Shown here in pieces: positions 7,796 through 15,986 of a stretch of 64,000 nt of DNA (position 1 is the first letter of the stretch; the number at the start of each line of letters is the position of its first letter). The notes under the pieces are model-generated. The model did no database searches. It was not told the DNA's origin and saw only the letters and a program-made list of their open reading frames with translations. Source of the stretch: Azospirillum brasilense (GTDB taxonomy: Bacteria > Pseudomonadota > Alphaproteobacteria > Azospirillales > Azospirillaceae); assembly GCF_001315015.1 (NCBI RefSeq), contig NZ_CP012914.1, positions 930,001 to 994,000 on the forward strand, read 5' to 3'. Position numbers and translations under genes: made by a program.

Positions 7796-10111
7796 TCACT
7801 CCGCCAGTTCGTGCACGACCTCGTCCTCGTCCTCGTCGCCGGAGCGCCGCTTGCGCGAGCCCTCGGTGTAGTCGAAGGCGGGCTTGTCGTCCTTCACGGT
7901 GACCTTGACCAATCCGCCCTTGGCGAGCTTGCCGAACAGCAGCTCCTCCGCCAGCGGCTTCTTCAGGTGCTCCTGGATCACGCGGCCCAGCGGACGCGCG
8001 CCGTAGAGCGGGTCGTAGCCCTTCTTGCCCAGCCACTCGCGGGCCTGATCGTCGAGTTCGATCGTGACGCCGCGGTCCTCGAGCTGCGCCTCCATCTGCA
8101 TGATGAACTTGTCCACCACGCGGTTGATGACCTCCTGGGTCAGCGGTGCGAAGGGGATGATCGCATCCAGACGGTTGCGGAACTCCGGCGTGAACAGCTT
8201 CTCGACCGCTTCCATGTCCTCGCCGACCCGACGCTCGCGCTCGAAGCCGATGGCCGGCTTGGCCATGTCCGAGGCGCCCGCGTTGGAGGTCATGATGAGG
8301 ATGACGTTGCGGAAGTCCACCGTCTTGCCGTTGTGGTCGGTCAGCTTGCCGTGATCCATGATCTGCAACAGGATGTTGAACAGATCCGGATGCGCCTTCT
8401 CGATCTCGTCGAGCAGCAGCACGCAATGCGGATGCTGGTCGATGGCGTCGGTCAGCAGGCCGCCCTGGTCGAACCCGACATAGCCTGGAGGGGCGCCGAT
8501 CAGGCGGGAGACCGTGTGCCGCTCCATGTACTCCGACATGTCGAAGCGGGTCAGCTCGATGCCCAGCGTGAGGGAGAGCTGGCGGGCCACCTCGGTCTTG
8601 CCGACGCCGGTCGGGCCGGTGAACAGGTAGTTGCCGATCGGCTTCTCCGGTTCGCGCAGGCCGGCGCGGGCCAGCTTGATGGCGGAGACCAGCGCGTCGA
8701 TGGCCTTGTTCTGGCCGAAGACCATGGTCTTCAGGTCGCGCTCCAGGTTGAGGAGCGTTTCCTTGTCGTCGCGGCTGACCGACTTCGGCGGGATGCGGGC
8801 GATCTTGGCGACCACCGCCTCCACGTCCTTGACGGAGATCTTCTTCTTCCGCTTGTTCTCCGGCAGCAGCATCTGCGCGGCCCCGACCTCGTCGATGATG
8901 TCGATGGCCTTGTCGGGCAGCTTGCGGTCGCCGATGTACTTCGCGGACAGCTCCACCGCCGAACGGATCGCGTCGTTGGTGTAGCTCACCCGGTGGTGCT
9001 TCTCGTAGTAGGTCTTGATCCCCTGGAGGATCTTGATCGCATCCTCGACCGTCGGCTCGTTGACGTCGATCTTCTGGAAGCGCCGGACGAGCGCCCGGTC
9101 CTTCTCGAAATAGTTCCGGTATTCCTTGTAGGTCGTCGAACCGATGCAACGCAGCGAGCCGGAGGCGAGGGCCGGCTTCAGCAGGTTCGAGGCGTCCATC
9201 GCACCGCCCGAGGTCGCACCGGCGCCGATGACCGTGTGGATCTCGTCGATGAAGAGGACGGCACCTTCCGTGGCCTCCAGTTCGGAGACGACGGCCTTGA
9301 GGCGCTCTTCGAAGTCGCCGCGGTACCGCGTACCGGCGAGCAGGGAGCCCATGTCGAGCGCGAAGATGGTGGCGCCCTTCAGCACCTCCGGAACCTCGCC
9401 ATGGACGATGCGGCGGGCCAGCCCCTCGGCGATGGCGGTCTTGCCGACACCGGGGTCACCGACATACAGCGGGTTGTTCTTCGACCGCCGGCACAGGATC
9501 TGGATGGTCCGTTCGACCTCCTGCTCCCGTCCGATCAGCGGATCGATCTTCCCGCTGGCCGCCTTCTTGTTCAGGTTGACGCAATAAGCCTCTAGGGCTT
9601 CGCTGCCTTTCTTCACGACCTTCTCCGCCGCCGCGTCCTCGTCGGCTCCGGTAACGCGCTTCGCTTCCGAGCGGCCCGGGGCCTTCGCGATTCCGTGAGA
9701 GATGTAGTTCACCGCGTCGAAACGGGTCATCTCCTGCTCCTGCAGGAAATAGACCGCGTGGCTTTCGCGTTCAGAGAACAGGGCGACGAGCACATTTGCT
9801 CCCGTCACCTCTTCACGCCCCGACGACTGGACGTGGATGGCCGCGCGTTGCAGCACCCGTTGGAAGCCAGCCGTCGGCTTCGCATCATCGGGCCTGTTCG
9901 TGATCAGGTTCGCAAGCTCGTTGTCGAGGTAATCCGAGAGTTCGGCGCGCAGGCGGTCCAGATCGACCCCACAAGCGCGCAAGACGGCCATTGCATCGGC
10001 ATCCTCGGTCAATGCGAGCAGCAAGTGTTCGAGCGTCGCGTATTCGTGCCTGCGCTCGTTCGCATGGGCCAGGGCTCGGTGCAGCGTCTGTTCCAAGTTA
10101 CGCGACAGCAT
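7796..10111 (-). CDS. clpA: ATP-dependent Clp protease ATP-binding subunit ClpA
   Basis: AAA+ unfoldase of the ClpAP protease, 771 residues. Order: N-terminal repeat domain (MLSRNLEQTL onward, about 1-145), first AAA+ module with Walker A GDPGVGKT (218-225), second with Walker A GPTGVGKT (499-506) and the pore motif GYVG, and the ClpP-docking loop IGF at 621-623. No ClpB-type middle coiled coil is present. The start at MLSRNLEQTLHRAL is the conserved one; a longer in-frame reading is not. It follows clpS by 8 bases and ends at the terminator near 7717. Confidence 0.97.
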   Translation of the reverse strand: MLSRNLEQTLHRALAHANERRHEYATLEHLLLALTEDADAMAVLRACGVDLDRLRAELSDYLDNELANLITNRPDDAKPTAGFQRVLQRAAIHVQSSGREEVTGANVLVALFSERESHAVYFLQEQEMTRFDAVNYISHGIAKAPGRSEAKRVTGADEDAAAEKVVKKGSEALEAYCVNLNKKAASGKIDPLIGREQEVERTIQILCRRSKNNPLYVGDPGVGKTAIAEGLARRIVHGEVPEVLKGATIFALDMGSLLAGTRYRGDFEERLKAVVSELEATEGAVLFIDEIHTVIGAGATSGGAMDASNLLKPALASGSLRCIGSTTYKEYRNYFEKDRALVRRFQKIDVNEPTVEDAIKILQGIKTYYEKHHRVSYTNDAIRSAVELSAKYIGDRKLPDKAIDIIDEVGAAQMLLPENKRKKKISVKDVEAVVAKIARIPPKSVSRDDKETLLNLERDLKTMVFGQNKAIDALVSAIKLARAGLREPEKPIGNYLFTGPTGVGKTEVARQLSLTLGIELTRFDMSEYMERHTVSRLIGAPPGYVGFDQGGLLTDAIDQHPHCVLLLDEIEKAHPDLFNILLQIMDHGKLTDHNGKTVDFRNVILIMTSNAGASDMAKPAIGFERERRVGEDMEAVEKLFTPEFRNRLDAIIPFAPLTQEVINRVVDKFIMQMEAQLEDRGVTIELDDQAREWLGKKGYDPLYGARPLGRVIQEHLKKPLAEELLFGKLAKGGLVKVTVKDDKPAFDYTEGSRKRRSGDEDEDEVVHELAE

Positions 10112-10119
10112 CTGTGGCC

Positions 10120-10446
10120 TTAATCCTTTTCTAGCGTACATTGCAGCGGGTGCTGGTTCTGGCGCGCAAAGTCCATAACCTGCGTGACTTTCGTCTCCGC
10201 CACCTCGTAGGTGAACACGCCGCACAAGCCCACGCCCCGCCGGTGCACATGCAGCATGATCCGTGTCGCCTCCTCGCGCGACTTGGCAAAGAAGCGCTCC
10301 AAGACATGAACGACGAATTCCATAGGTGTGTAGTCGTCGTTCAACATCAAGACCTTATACATCGAGGGCTTTTTAGTCTTAGGCTTGGTTTTGATGACCA
10401 CGCCCGTAGTGGTGCCCTCGTCGCCGTGTTTGTCGTTTTCGGCCAT
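10120..10446 (-). CDS. clpS: ClpA adaptor protein ClpS
   Basis: A 108-residue adaptor that delivers N-degron substrates to ClpAP. The conserved [14 protein letters not shown] (residues 36-49) forms the substrate pocket, and [21 protein letters not shown] is the rest of the ClpS fold. An N-terminal flexible extension rich in Lys and Thr is typical and is needed for delivery. First gene of the clpS-clpA pair; with aat 4 kb away the window holds the full bacterial Leu/N-degron delivery route apart from clpP. Confidence 0.97.
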   Translation of the reverse strand: MAENDKHGDEGTTTGVVIKTKPKTKKPSMYKVLMLNDDYTPMEFVVHVLERFFAKSREEATRIMLHVHRRGVGLCGVFTYEVAETKVTQVMDFARQNQHPLQCTLEKD

Positions 10447-10696
10447 GGTCTCAACAGGTCAGCATCGCGATGTACGTCGCATGAATGATATGAGAACTCC
10501 GGGCGCGGTGGGAAGGGGCCGTTTTCGGTGAGTCCCCATTTGGGAGAGGCCCATTCGGAACGAAACCTGCCCGGCTACCCCGGAATTGGTGGAGAACAAC
10601 CGTTTTGCGGCAGAATTGCCGCACCGGCGTACCAAAAATGGCACGGCCGGCGCCCGGTGCCGGCGTCCTGTAGATGCTCCTCGCCCGAAAACAAAC
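10447..10696. other. Upstream region of clpS, no gene seen
   Basis: About 250 bases containing the clpS leader. No convincing coding frame or RNA gene was recognised; short overlapping frames have no family features. Confidence 0.4.
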
Positions 10697-10725
10697 AAGC
10701 CCGGCGGTTTGCACCGCCGGGCTTT
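10697..10725 (-). terminator. Probable phaP1 terminator
   Basis: AAGCCCGGCGGT and ACCGCCGGGCTT form a 12-bp stem around TTGC; on the minus strand it is followed by TGTTTGTTTTC. A second GC-rich hairpin at 10788-10816 lies between it and the phasin gene. Confidence 0.65.
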
Positions 10726-10787
10726 CCCGGAACTTCACAATGCCGTGAGGCGGCAGGATTTAAAGCGGTACCGCCTTGCGCCGTCCA

Positions 10788-10816
10788 CGCCCCCGGACGG
10801 TAGCGTCCCGGGGGCG
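10788..10816. other. GC-rich hairpin downstream of phaP1
   Basis: CGCCCCCGGACG, loop GTAG, CGTCCCGGGGGCG, with one bulge. No T-run follows on either strand, so it may stabilise the phasin mRNA 3' end rather than terminate it. Confidence 0.45.
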
Positions 10817-10912
10817 ATGGAGGTGGGAGCCGCCCCGGCCTCGCGGCCGGGTCTATGGAATTGCTGACTCCGGGTCATTTTGTCTCAGGCAGATGTCTGG
10901 GGCCGGCCTGGA

Positions 10913-11398
10913 TCAGGCGGCCTTCGCCGCGACCGGCTTGGACAGCGTCTCGACCGTGACCTGGAGGCGGTCGTTGATCGGCGCAAAGGCGTCCTTGGCG
11001 GTCTTCAGCGACAGTTCCTGCAGCTTGGCGCTCTCCTTGACGAAGGTCTCGAAGCTCGCCTTGGCGAAGCTGCTCTGCAGCTCGACCAGCTCCTGGATGG
11101 TCTTGACGGCCAGCAGGGCCTTGCCGGTGGCGGCGCTCTTCTCCAGCGAGGACTGGGTGAAGGAGGCGACCTGCTTGCCGGCTTCCTCGGCGCCCTTGGC
11201 GACGATGGTGCCCGACTTCACGACGGCGTCGACGTTGCCCTTGGTCAGGGCGGTCAGCTCGTCGAAGCCCTTCAGGATCTGGGCCGAGGCCTTCTCGAAC
11301 TGCTCCTGCTGGGACTTGACCAGGCCGTCCACGTTCTGCTTGGCGGCGGACACGGCGTCTTCGAAGGTCTTGGTGGCGGCGGCGAACTTGTCGGTCAT
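10913..11398 (-). CDS. phaP: Phasin, PHA-granule-associated protein
   Basis: A 161-residue amphipathic helical protein of the Phasin_2 family that coats polyhydroxyalkanoate granules. Sequence is low in aromatic residues, rich in Ala, Lys and Glu, with the family core FDELTALTKGNVDAVVKSG, followed by SLEKSAATGKALLAVKTIQELVEL and FAPINDRLQVTVETLSKPVAA. It shares this layout with the phasin gene downstream at 11668, suggesting duplication. Its promoter carries TGC-N3-GCA operators like those bound by PhaR. No pha synthase or phaR gene lies in this window. Confidence 0.9.
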   Translation of the reverse strand: MTDKFAAATKTFEDAVSAAKQNVDGLVKSQQEQFEKASAQILKGFDELTALTKGNVDAVVKSGTIVAKGAEEAGKQVASFTQSSLEKSAATGKALLAVKTIQELVELQSSFAKASFETFVKESAKLQELSLKTAKDAFAPINDRLQVTVETLSKPVAAKAA

Positions 11399-11503
11399 GG
11401 AACGGCTCCTCGAATTTCATCGGGTTGACCCGCGCCGGACCCACCGATTGGCGACCGCGCGGATGATCCGACCAGCGACCCCGTGGCTTCGGGCGTCAGG
11501 TCG

Positions 11504-11520
11504 ATGCTGCAATGCAGCAT
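11504..11520. promoter_or_regulatory. PhaR-like operator 1 of phaP1
   Basis: Palindrome ATGCTGC-AAT-GCAGCAT, containing CTGC-N3-GCAG. It starts 5 bases downstream of the phaP1 -10 box. The motif equals the published PhaR recognition pattern CTGCN3GCAG from Paracoccus; binding here is inferred. Confidence 0.65.
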
Positions 11521-11525
11521 GACTA

Positions 11526-11554
11526 AACTTAGGGCAGGGCTCGGCGCCTGTCAA
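11526..11554 (-). promoter_or_regulatory. phaP1 promoter
   Basis: On the minus strand TTGACA (11554-11549), 17-base spacer, TAAGTT (11531-11526). Flanked by a palindrome on each side. Initiation would be near 11519, inside operator 1, and the leader would be about 120 bases. Confidence 0.7.
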
Positions 11555-11561
11555 CGGGATT

Positions 11562-11576
11562 TTGTGCACCGCACAA
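11562..11576. promoter_or_regulatory. PhaR-like operator 2 of phaP1
   Basis: TTGTGC-ACC-GCACAA, a perfect inverted repeat with a TGC-N3-GCA core, 7 bases upstream of the -35 box. Confidence 0.55.
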
Positions 11577-11614
11577 AAACTTTGGCGCGTTCCAGCCGGC
11601 CCCTTCACGCGCGA

Positions 11615-11643
11615 AGCCCGGCCGTCGGTAAAACGGCCGGGCT
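11615..11643 (-). terminator. phaP2 terminator hairpin
   Basis: AGCCCGGCCGT and ACGGCCGGGCT form an 11-bp stem 24 bases after the second phasin gene's stop. The T-run after it on the minus strand is poor, so efficiency is uncertain. Confidence 0.6.
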
Positions 11644-11667
11644 CCGTGGTTTCGCCGTTGTGGCGGA

Positions 11668-12204
11668 TCAGGCCGCGATCGGCTTGGAGAGCGTGCTGAC
11701 GGTGACCGACACGCGGTCCTTCAGCGGGGTCAGGGCCGCCGTGGCGACGCGGGTGCCGATGCCCTGGAGGCGGGAGGACTCCGCGACGAAGGCATCGAAG
11801 CTGGCCTTCACATACTCGCTCTGGAGATCGACGACCTCCTTCAGCGACTTGGCGGTCAGCAAGGCCTTGCCGGTGGTGACCGACTTGTCGAAGGAGGCCT
11901 GGGCGTAGGCGGTCACCTCACGGGTCAGCTCCTCGGCGCCCTGGGTGGCGATGCTGCCGCTCTGGATCAGCGCCTCGACGTTGGCCTTGTTCAAAGCCTG
12001 AAGCTCGGAGGAGATCTTCAGGAGCTGGGCGGACAGCTTCTCGACCTGCTCCTTGGTGGCGGAGGCGGTCTGTTCGAACGTCTTCGCGGCCTGCTCCTGG
12101 CCGGCCTTGACGAAGCCCTCGACCTGCTCCTTGGCCTGGGCGGCGGCGCTCTCGAACGCCTGGGTGGGGGCGGGGGCCGGCTTGGCCTTCGTCACGGTCG
12201 TCAT
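11668..12204 (-). CDS. phaP: Second phasin, PHA-granule-associated protein
   Basis: A 178-residue Phasin_2-family protein. It opens with an Ala/Pro/Lys-rich tail (MTTVTKAKPAPAPTQAFESA) followed by the amphipathic helical core; SSELQALNKANVEALIQSG and FDKSVTTGKALLTAKSLKEV align with the neighbouring phasin, as does the ending LTPLKDRVSVTVSTLSKPIAA. The GGAAGGAA stretch upstream fixes the ATG at 12204. It has its own promoter and operators of the same design as phaP1, so the two would be induced together when granules titrate the repressor. Confidence 0.9.
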   Translation of the reverse strand: MTTVTKAKPAPAPTQAFESAAAQAKEQVEGFVKAGQEQAAKTFEQTASATKEQVEKLSAQLLKISSELQALNKANVEALIQSGSIATQGAEELTREVTAYAQASFDKSVTTGKALLTAKSLKEVVDLQSEYVKASFDAFVAESSRLQGIGTRVATAALTPLKDRVSVTVSTLSKPIAA

Positions 12205-12323
12205 GCCTTGCGTTCCTTCCTTGGTCGAAGCCCGGCGCGCATCAACCCGGACCGGCGGACCGTCCGCCTGCGGGGCGCAGACCGGCTGCGTTGGGGAGGC
12301 CCGGACGGCTCCGGGCCCGAAAA

Positions 12324-12338
12324 TGCTGCAGTGCAGCA
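12324..12338. promoter_or_regulatory. PhaR-like operator 1 of phaP2
   Basis: TGCTGC-AGT-GCAGCA with CTGC-N3-GCAG at its centre, 6 bases downstream of the -10 box, the same position as at phaP1. Confidence 0.65.
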
Positions 12339-12344
12339 ATGGCT

Positions 12345-12373
12345 AAACTATGGGCAGATGTCCGTGGAGTCAA
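12345..12373 (-). promoter_or_regulatory. phaP2 promoter
   Basis: On the minus strand TTGACT (12373-12368), 17-base spacer, TAGTTT (12350-12345). The sequence just after it, AGCCAT then the palindrome, mirrors the phaP1 promoter. Confidence 0.7.
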
Positions 12374-12382
12374 CAAAGAATC

Positions 12383-12397
12383 TTGTGCGCCGCACAA
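12383..12397. promoter_or_regulatory. PhaR-like operator 2 of phaP2
   Basis: TTGTGC-GCC-GCACAA, 9 bases upstream of the -35 box; differs from the phaP1 copy only in the central triplet. Confidence 0.55.
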
Positions 12398-12624
12398 TAT
12401 ATCAGTTGAGCCCGGTCCCTTTGCTTGGCGGGTACGGCGCAAGCTCCACCGTTCCGCCCAATGGGAAATCCGATCCACTTCGGCTCGACTGGGCGGAGCC
12501 TTTACGAAAGCTTTACCGCCAATCCTGCCCAATCATACCCTGCCCGCCGAAGGGACGCGCTTCGGCCAAAGGTCAGACCAACCGCGGCGGAACGTCGCAG
12601 CTTTCAGTTCGGGAACGTTCTTTC

Positions 12625-13386
12625 ATGACCTATTGCCTCGGCATCAAGACCCGCGACGGCCTGATCGGCCTGTCGGATGGGCGCATCACCAGCGGCTCGC
12701 AGCTGTCGTCCGCGCGCAAGGTGACCATGGTGGGCAGCGGCGGCGACCGCTTCTTCATCTTGAATTCCGGCCTGCGCAGCGTGCGCGACAAGACGCTGGC
12801 TTACCTGCGCCGCGACATGTCCCGGCGCCGTGGCGAGACCTACCCGACCATGCTGGACGCGCTGTCGGCCTTCACGGCCTGCCTGCGCCAGGTGGCGGCG
12901 GAGGACAAGGAGTCGCTGGAGGCATCCAAGCTGGCCTTCAACCTTCACGCCATCATCGGCGGCCAGCTCGCCGAGGATCGCGAGCCCTACATGTTCCTGG
13001 TCTATCCGGAGGGCAACTGGATCGAGGTGGACGAACGCACGCCCTACCTGTCGATCGGCGCCACCGCCTACGGCAAGCCGATTCTGGACCGCGCGCTGTC
13101 CTACAACACGGACATGCAGACGGCGCTGAAGATCGCCTACCTGTCCTTCGACAGCACGCGCTTCTCGTCCAACGACGTCGGCTTTCCCATCGACATGGTG
13201 ACCTTCAACGCCCAGGAGCGGCTGTGGCGCCAGTCGAACTTCGACTACGACGATCTGGTCGAGCAGCGCCTGTGGTGGAACCGGAACATCACCGAACTGG
13301 CCCGCCGCATGCCGGACGGTCCGTGGGTGGACACGCTGCTGGCCGCGGGCGCGCGGGCGGATGTCGCTGAGGAAGAGGTGGTCTGA
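12625..13386 (+). CDS. Anbu-type proteasome-like hydrolase (COG3484)
   Basis: A 253-residue Ntn-hydrolase-fold protein related to HslV and proteasome beta subunits. The N-terminus MTYCLGIKTRDGLIGLSDGRIT gives a Thr2 nucleophile after Met removal, an Asp in LSDGR and a Lys in SARKVTM, the usual catalytic positions. Anbu assembles into an open helical ring; its substrate is not established. In many proteobacteria the gene sits with an alpha-E protein, a circularly permuted ATP-grasp protein and a transglutaminase; none of these is nearby. In-frame upstream sequence to 12208 overlaps the phaP2 promoter and is not coding-like. The ribosome-binding site is weak. Confidence 0.85.
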   Translation: MTYCLGIKTRDGLIGLSDGRITSGSQLSSARKVTMVGSGGDRFFILNSGLRSVRDKTLAYLRRDMSRRRGETYPTMLDALSAFTACLRQVAAEDKESLEASKLAFNLHAIIGGQLAEDREPYMFLVYPEGNWIEVDERTPYLSIGATAYGKPILDRALSYNTDMQTALKIAYLSFDSTRFSSNDVGFPIDMVTFNAQERLWRQSNFDYDDLVEQRLWWNRNITELARRMPDGPWVDTLLAAGARADVAEEEVV

Positions 13387-13390
13387 ACCT

Positions 13391-13481
13391 TTGCCCCCAC
13401 CCTAACCCTCCCCCGATATCGCAGGGGAGGGGACTGTTCTTCCTCCCCTGCGTCAGCGGGGGAGGGCCGGGGTGGGGGCAA
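13391..13481. repeat. GC-rich palindromic intergenic repeat, copy A
   Basis: Inverted-repeat element bounded by TTGCCCCCACCC and GGGGTGGGGGCAA, with inner arms CCCTCCCCC/GGGGGAGGG and a central GCAGGGGAGG/CCTCCCCTGC pair. It lies between the Anbu gene and a convergent lipoprotein gene. About 40 bases of its right half recur at 19814-19854. Confidence 0.8.
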
Positions 13482-13498
13482 GTACCTTGCCATCCCCC

Positions 13499-14293
13499 CT
13501 ACTTCCCGGCGAACAGCCAGTTGCCGAAAGGCGCCGTCGGTCCGACCAGCCCGTTGCGGCCGACCTGGACCTCGAACACCACGCCCGCGCTGTCCCGCTG
13601 TCCGCCGGTCGGCAGGGTGCGCGGCGCGTCCTGAGGGCGCGGCAGGGCGGGGAAGGGCACGCCGGTCCCCTGGACGCCGCCGTCCAGCTCCTTCAGCGGC
13701 CCGTCGAAACGGATGTCGGAGAAGCGGTCGGACGGGTAGGGGTAGGCGTTGAAGAACCAGCTTCCCCGCCGGCAGCCGTTGATCAGCCAGTAGACGCCGT
13801 TGGACGGCAGGCGCACCCCGCTCGGCGCCGGCTCGAAGGCGCCGCTCTCGTAGAGGCGCAGGACGAACAGGGCGAACTGGCGCGGCGAGAGCTGGGCCTT
13901 GGCCACCGGGCCGCGGGCCACCGCCGCCGGGTCGTCCAGATCGATGCGGGCGAGGTCGGTGGCCTCCAGCACGCGCGCCTCGACCATCGCGCCGCCGGTG
14001 CCGCGGTCACCGACGATGTCGTAGGTCCTCACATGCTTCTGGTAGTCGGCGTTGAAGACCAGCCGGTAGCGGTCGGTCTCCCCCTTGGTGCAGGCGGCGC
14101 GCAGGTCGTCGCCGTTGAGGTAGCTGACCCAGGTGAGCTTGCGCGCCACCGGGTTGTCGGTGGGCCCGACCGAAGCGCAACCGGCAAGGAGACCCGCCGC
14201 AGCCAGTCCCGCCACCCCGGCAAACCTCCCTCTTCGTCCGTCCCGTGGGGCAGCGCGCGGAATCGTCGGGCGTCGCACGGGCGGGCGGGTCAT
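13499..14293 (-). CDS. Predicted lipoprotein of unknown function
   Basis: A 264-residue protein with an Arg-rich N-terminus, a hydrophobic segment (FAGVAGLAAAGLLAGC) and a lipobox LLAGC, so probably membrane-anchored in the periplasm. The C-terminal part contains GVYWLINGCRRGSWFFNAYPYPSDRF and a Pro-rich tail. No family was recognised. The ATG at 14293 precedes the signal directly; the longer in-frame reading to 14467 overlaps the divergent carboxypeptidase leader and is rejected. Shares the repeat-bearing gap with the Anbu gene. Confidence 0.7.
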   Translation of the reverse strand: MTRPPVRRPTIPRAAPRDGRRGRFAGVAGLAAAGLLAGCASVGPTDNPVARKLTWVSYLNGDDLRAACTKGETDRYRLVFNADYQKHVRTYDIVGDRGTGGAMVEARVLEATDLARIDLDDPAAVARGPVAKAQLSPRQFALFVLRLYESGAFEPAPSGVRLPSNGVYWLINGCRRGSWFFNAYPYPSDRFSDIRFDGPLKELDGGVQGTGVPFPALPRPQDAPRTLPTGGQRDSAGVVFEVQVGRNGLVGPTAPFGNWLFAGK

Positions 14294-14528
14294 GAGGTGC
14301 CTCGCGTCCAGTCGGGAGGGGAAATGGTCCTGCGCTTCCGGGAAGATGGATCGGCGGTCGCGCTCCTTCAACGCGGTTCGCCCCGTACGGGTCCGTGCCT
14401 CATCCAATTTCGTCACAGCGCCGCCGAAGAAATCGAAGCGGCAAATTAACGAATTGTCGCTAGACACTGATTTCCATGGAATTTACCATTGCGCCAAACA
14501 GCAAGTATTAGCCTTTGGCGGGGGCATC

Positions 14529-15908
14529 ATGAACGTAACGGGCCAGACCGTTCGAAGCCTGCATTTGGCGTTCGCTTGGCGCGGGCGTGAAACGGAGGGG
14601 GAACAGGCCACAGAACGTTTGGCGAATGGACGTTCGACTCTGGGAAGTGCCTTCAGCATTACCCCTTTCGTTAGAGGGCTGTGCGGCGCCCTGGCGGTGC
14701 TGGCGGTGTCCGTCCTGGCGCCGCTGCCGGCGCTGGCCGCGAAATACGCGGCGATCGTCGTGGACGCGCGCACCGGTGAGGTGCTGCACGAGGAGAACGC
14801 GGACACCCTGACCTACCCGGCGTCGCTGACCAAGATGATGACGCTCTACCTGACCTTCGACGCGCTGGACGAGGGGCGGCTGCGGTTGGATCAGGCGCTT
14901 CCGGTGTCGGCCTGGGCGGAGGCGCAGTCGCCGACCAAGCTCGGGCTGCGCGCCGGCAAGACGCTGCGGGTGGAGCAGGCGATCCTCGGGTTGGTCACCA
15001 AGTCGGCCAACGACGCCTCGGTCGTTCTGGCGGAGGCGCTGGGCGGCAGCGAGGCCAAATTCGCCGAGATGATGACCCGCAAGGCCCGCGAGCTGGGGAT
15101 GCGCAACACCGTGTTCCGCAACTCCAACGGCCTGCCGAACATGCAGCAGGTGACCACGGCGCGCGACTTCTCCATCCTGTCGCGGGCGATGCTGTCGGAC
15201 CATTCCCGTTATTACCCCTATTTCAGCCGCCGGGCCTTTGTCTATGGCGGGCGCAGCCTGAACAACCACAACCGGCTGATGTCCCGCTACGAGGGCATGG
15301 ACGGCATCAAGACCGGCTACACCGTGGCCAGCGGCTTCAACCTTGCGGCGTCGGCGGTGCGCGACGGGCGGCGGCTGGTCGCCGTGGTGCTGGGCGGCAA
15401 GTCCGCGGCTTCGCGCGACGCCCGCATGGAGGCGATCCTCGACAAGGCGTTCGACAAGCCGAGTCGCGGCTCCGAGGCGCCGGTCGTCGCCCGTGCCGGT
15501 GACGAGGACACGCCGCGCGCTGTCGCCAAGGGCAGGCCGCCGGCCAAGCCGGAAACCATCGCGCAGCTCGCCTCCACCGTCTCCACCCCCGCCGCGGTCC
15601 GTCCGCCGGCCCGCGCCCGCGACGAGGACGCCGACACGACGAAAGCCGACGGGTCGAAGTGGGGCGTGCAGGTCGGCGCCTTCTCGACGCGGGAGGCCAG
15701 CAAGCGGGCGCTGACCCAGGCGACCAAGCAGGCGCCTTTCCTGCTGCGCGCCGCCAAGCCGGCGGTGACCCCGGTGAAGGCGAACGGCGCCACCGTCTAC
15801 CGTGCCCGCATGGTCGGGCTGGACGAGGGGACCGCCCGCAAGGTCTGCTCGGAGCTGACCCGCAACGGACACCGTTGCGTTCCGGTGTCGCCGAACGAGA
15901 AGCTGTAA
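14529..15908 (+). CDS. D-alanyl-D-alanine carboxypeptidase with SPOR domain
   Basis: Low-molecular-weight penicillin-binding protein of the DacA/DacC type that trims the terminal D-Ala of peptidoglycan stem peptides. Of 459 residues, the exported catalytic domain (about 72-330) shows Ser99-x-x-Lys102 (SLTK), Ser159-Ala-Asn161 and Lys261-Thr-Gly263. A Pro/Ala-rich linker follows, and the C-terminus (about 375-450, WGVQVGAFSTREASKRAL) is a SPOR domain that binds denuded glycan at division sites. The long N-terminal extension before the signal anchor is unusual, and the true start may be later. Confidence 0.93.
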   Translation: MNVTGQTVRSLHLAFAWRGRETEGEQATERLANGRSTLGSAFSITPFVRGLCGALAVLAVSVLAPLPALAAKYAAIVVDARTGEVLHEENADTLTYPASLTKMMTLYLTFDALDEGRLRLDQALPVSAWAEAQSPTKLGLRAGKTLRVEQAILGLVTKSANDASVVLAEALGGSEAKFAEMMTRKARELGMRNTVFRNSNGLPNMQQVTTARDFSILSRAMLSDHSRYYPYFSRRAFVYGGRSLNNHNRLMSRYEGMDGIKTGYTVASGFNLAASAVRDGRRLVAVVLGGKSAASRDARMEAILDKAFDKPSRGSEAPVVARAGDEDTPRAVAKGRPPAKPETIAQLASTVSTPAAVRPPARARDEDADTTKADGSKWGVQVGAFSTREASKRALTQATKQAPFLLRAAKPAVTPVKANGATVYRARMVGLDEGTARKVCSELTRNGHRCVPVSPNEKL

Positions 15909-15930
15909 CCCCGCTTTTTTCCGTCCTATG

Positions 15931-15963
15931 AAAAAGGCGCAGCCGCGGGGCTGCGCCTTTTTT
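15931..15963 (+). terminator. Terminator of the carboxypeptidase gene
   Basis: AAAAAGGCGCAGCC, loop GCGG, GGCTGCGCCTTTTTT: a 14-bp stem with a T-run, 22 bases after the stop. It can also serve tupA from the other side. Confidence 0.92.
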
Positions 15964-15986
15964 CGTGCCCGCGGAGCGGTGGACGG

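Noticed and set aside
13391..13481. CRISPR-like array
   Set aside because: The repeats here are palindromic intergenic elements without regularly spaced identical units; no cas genes in the window.
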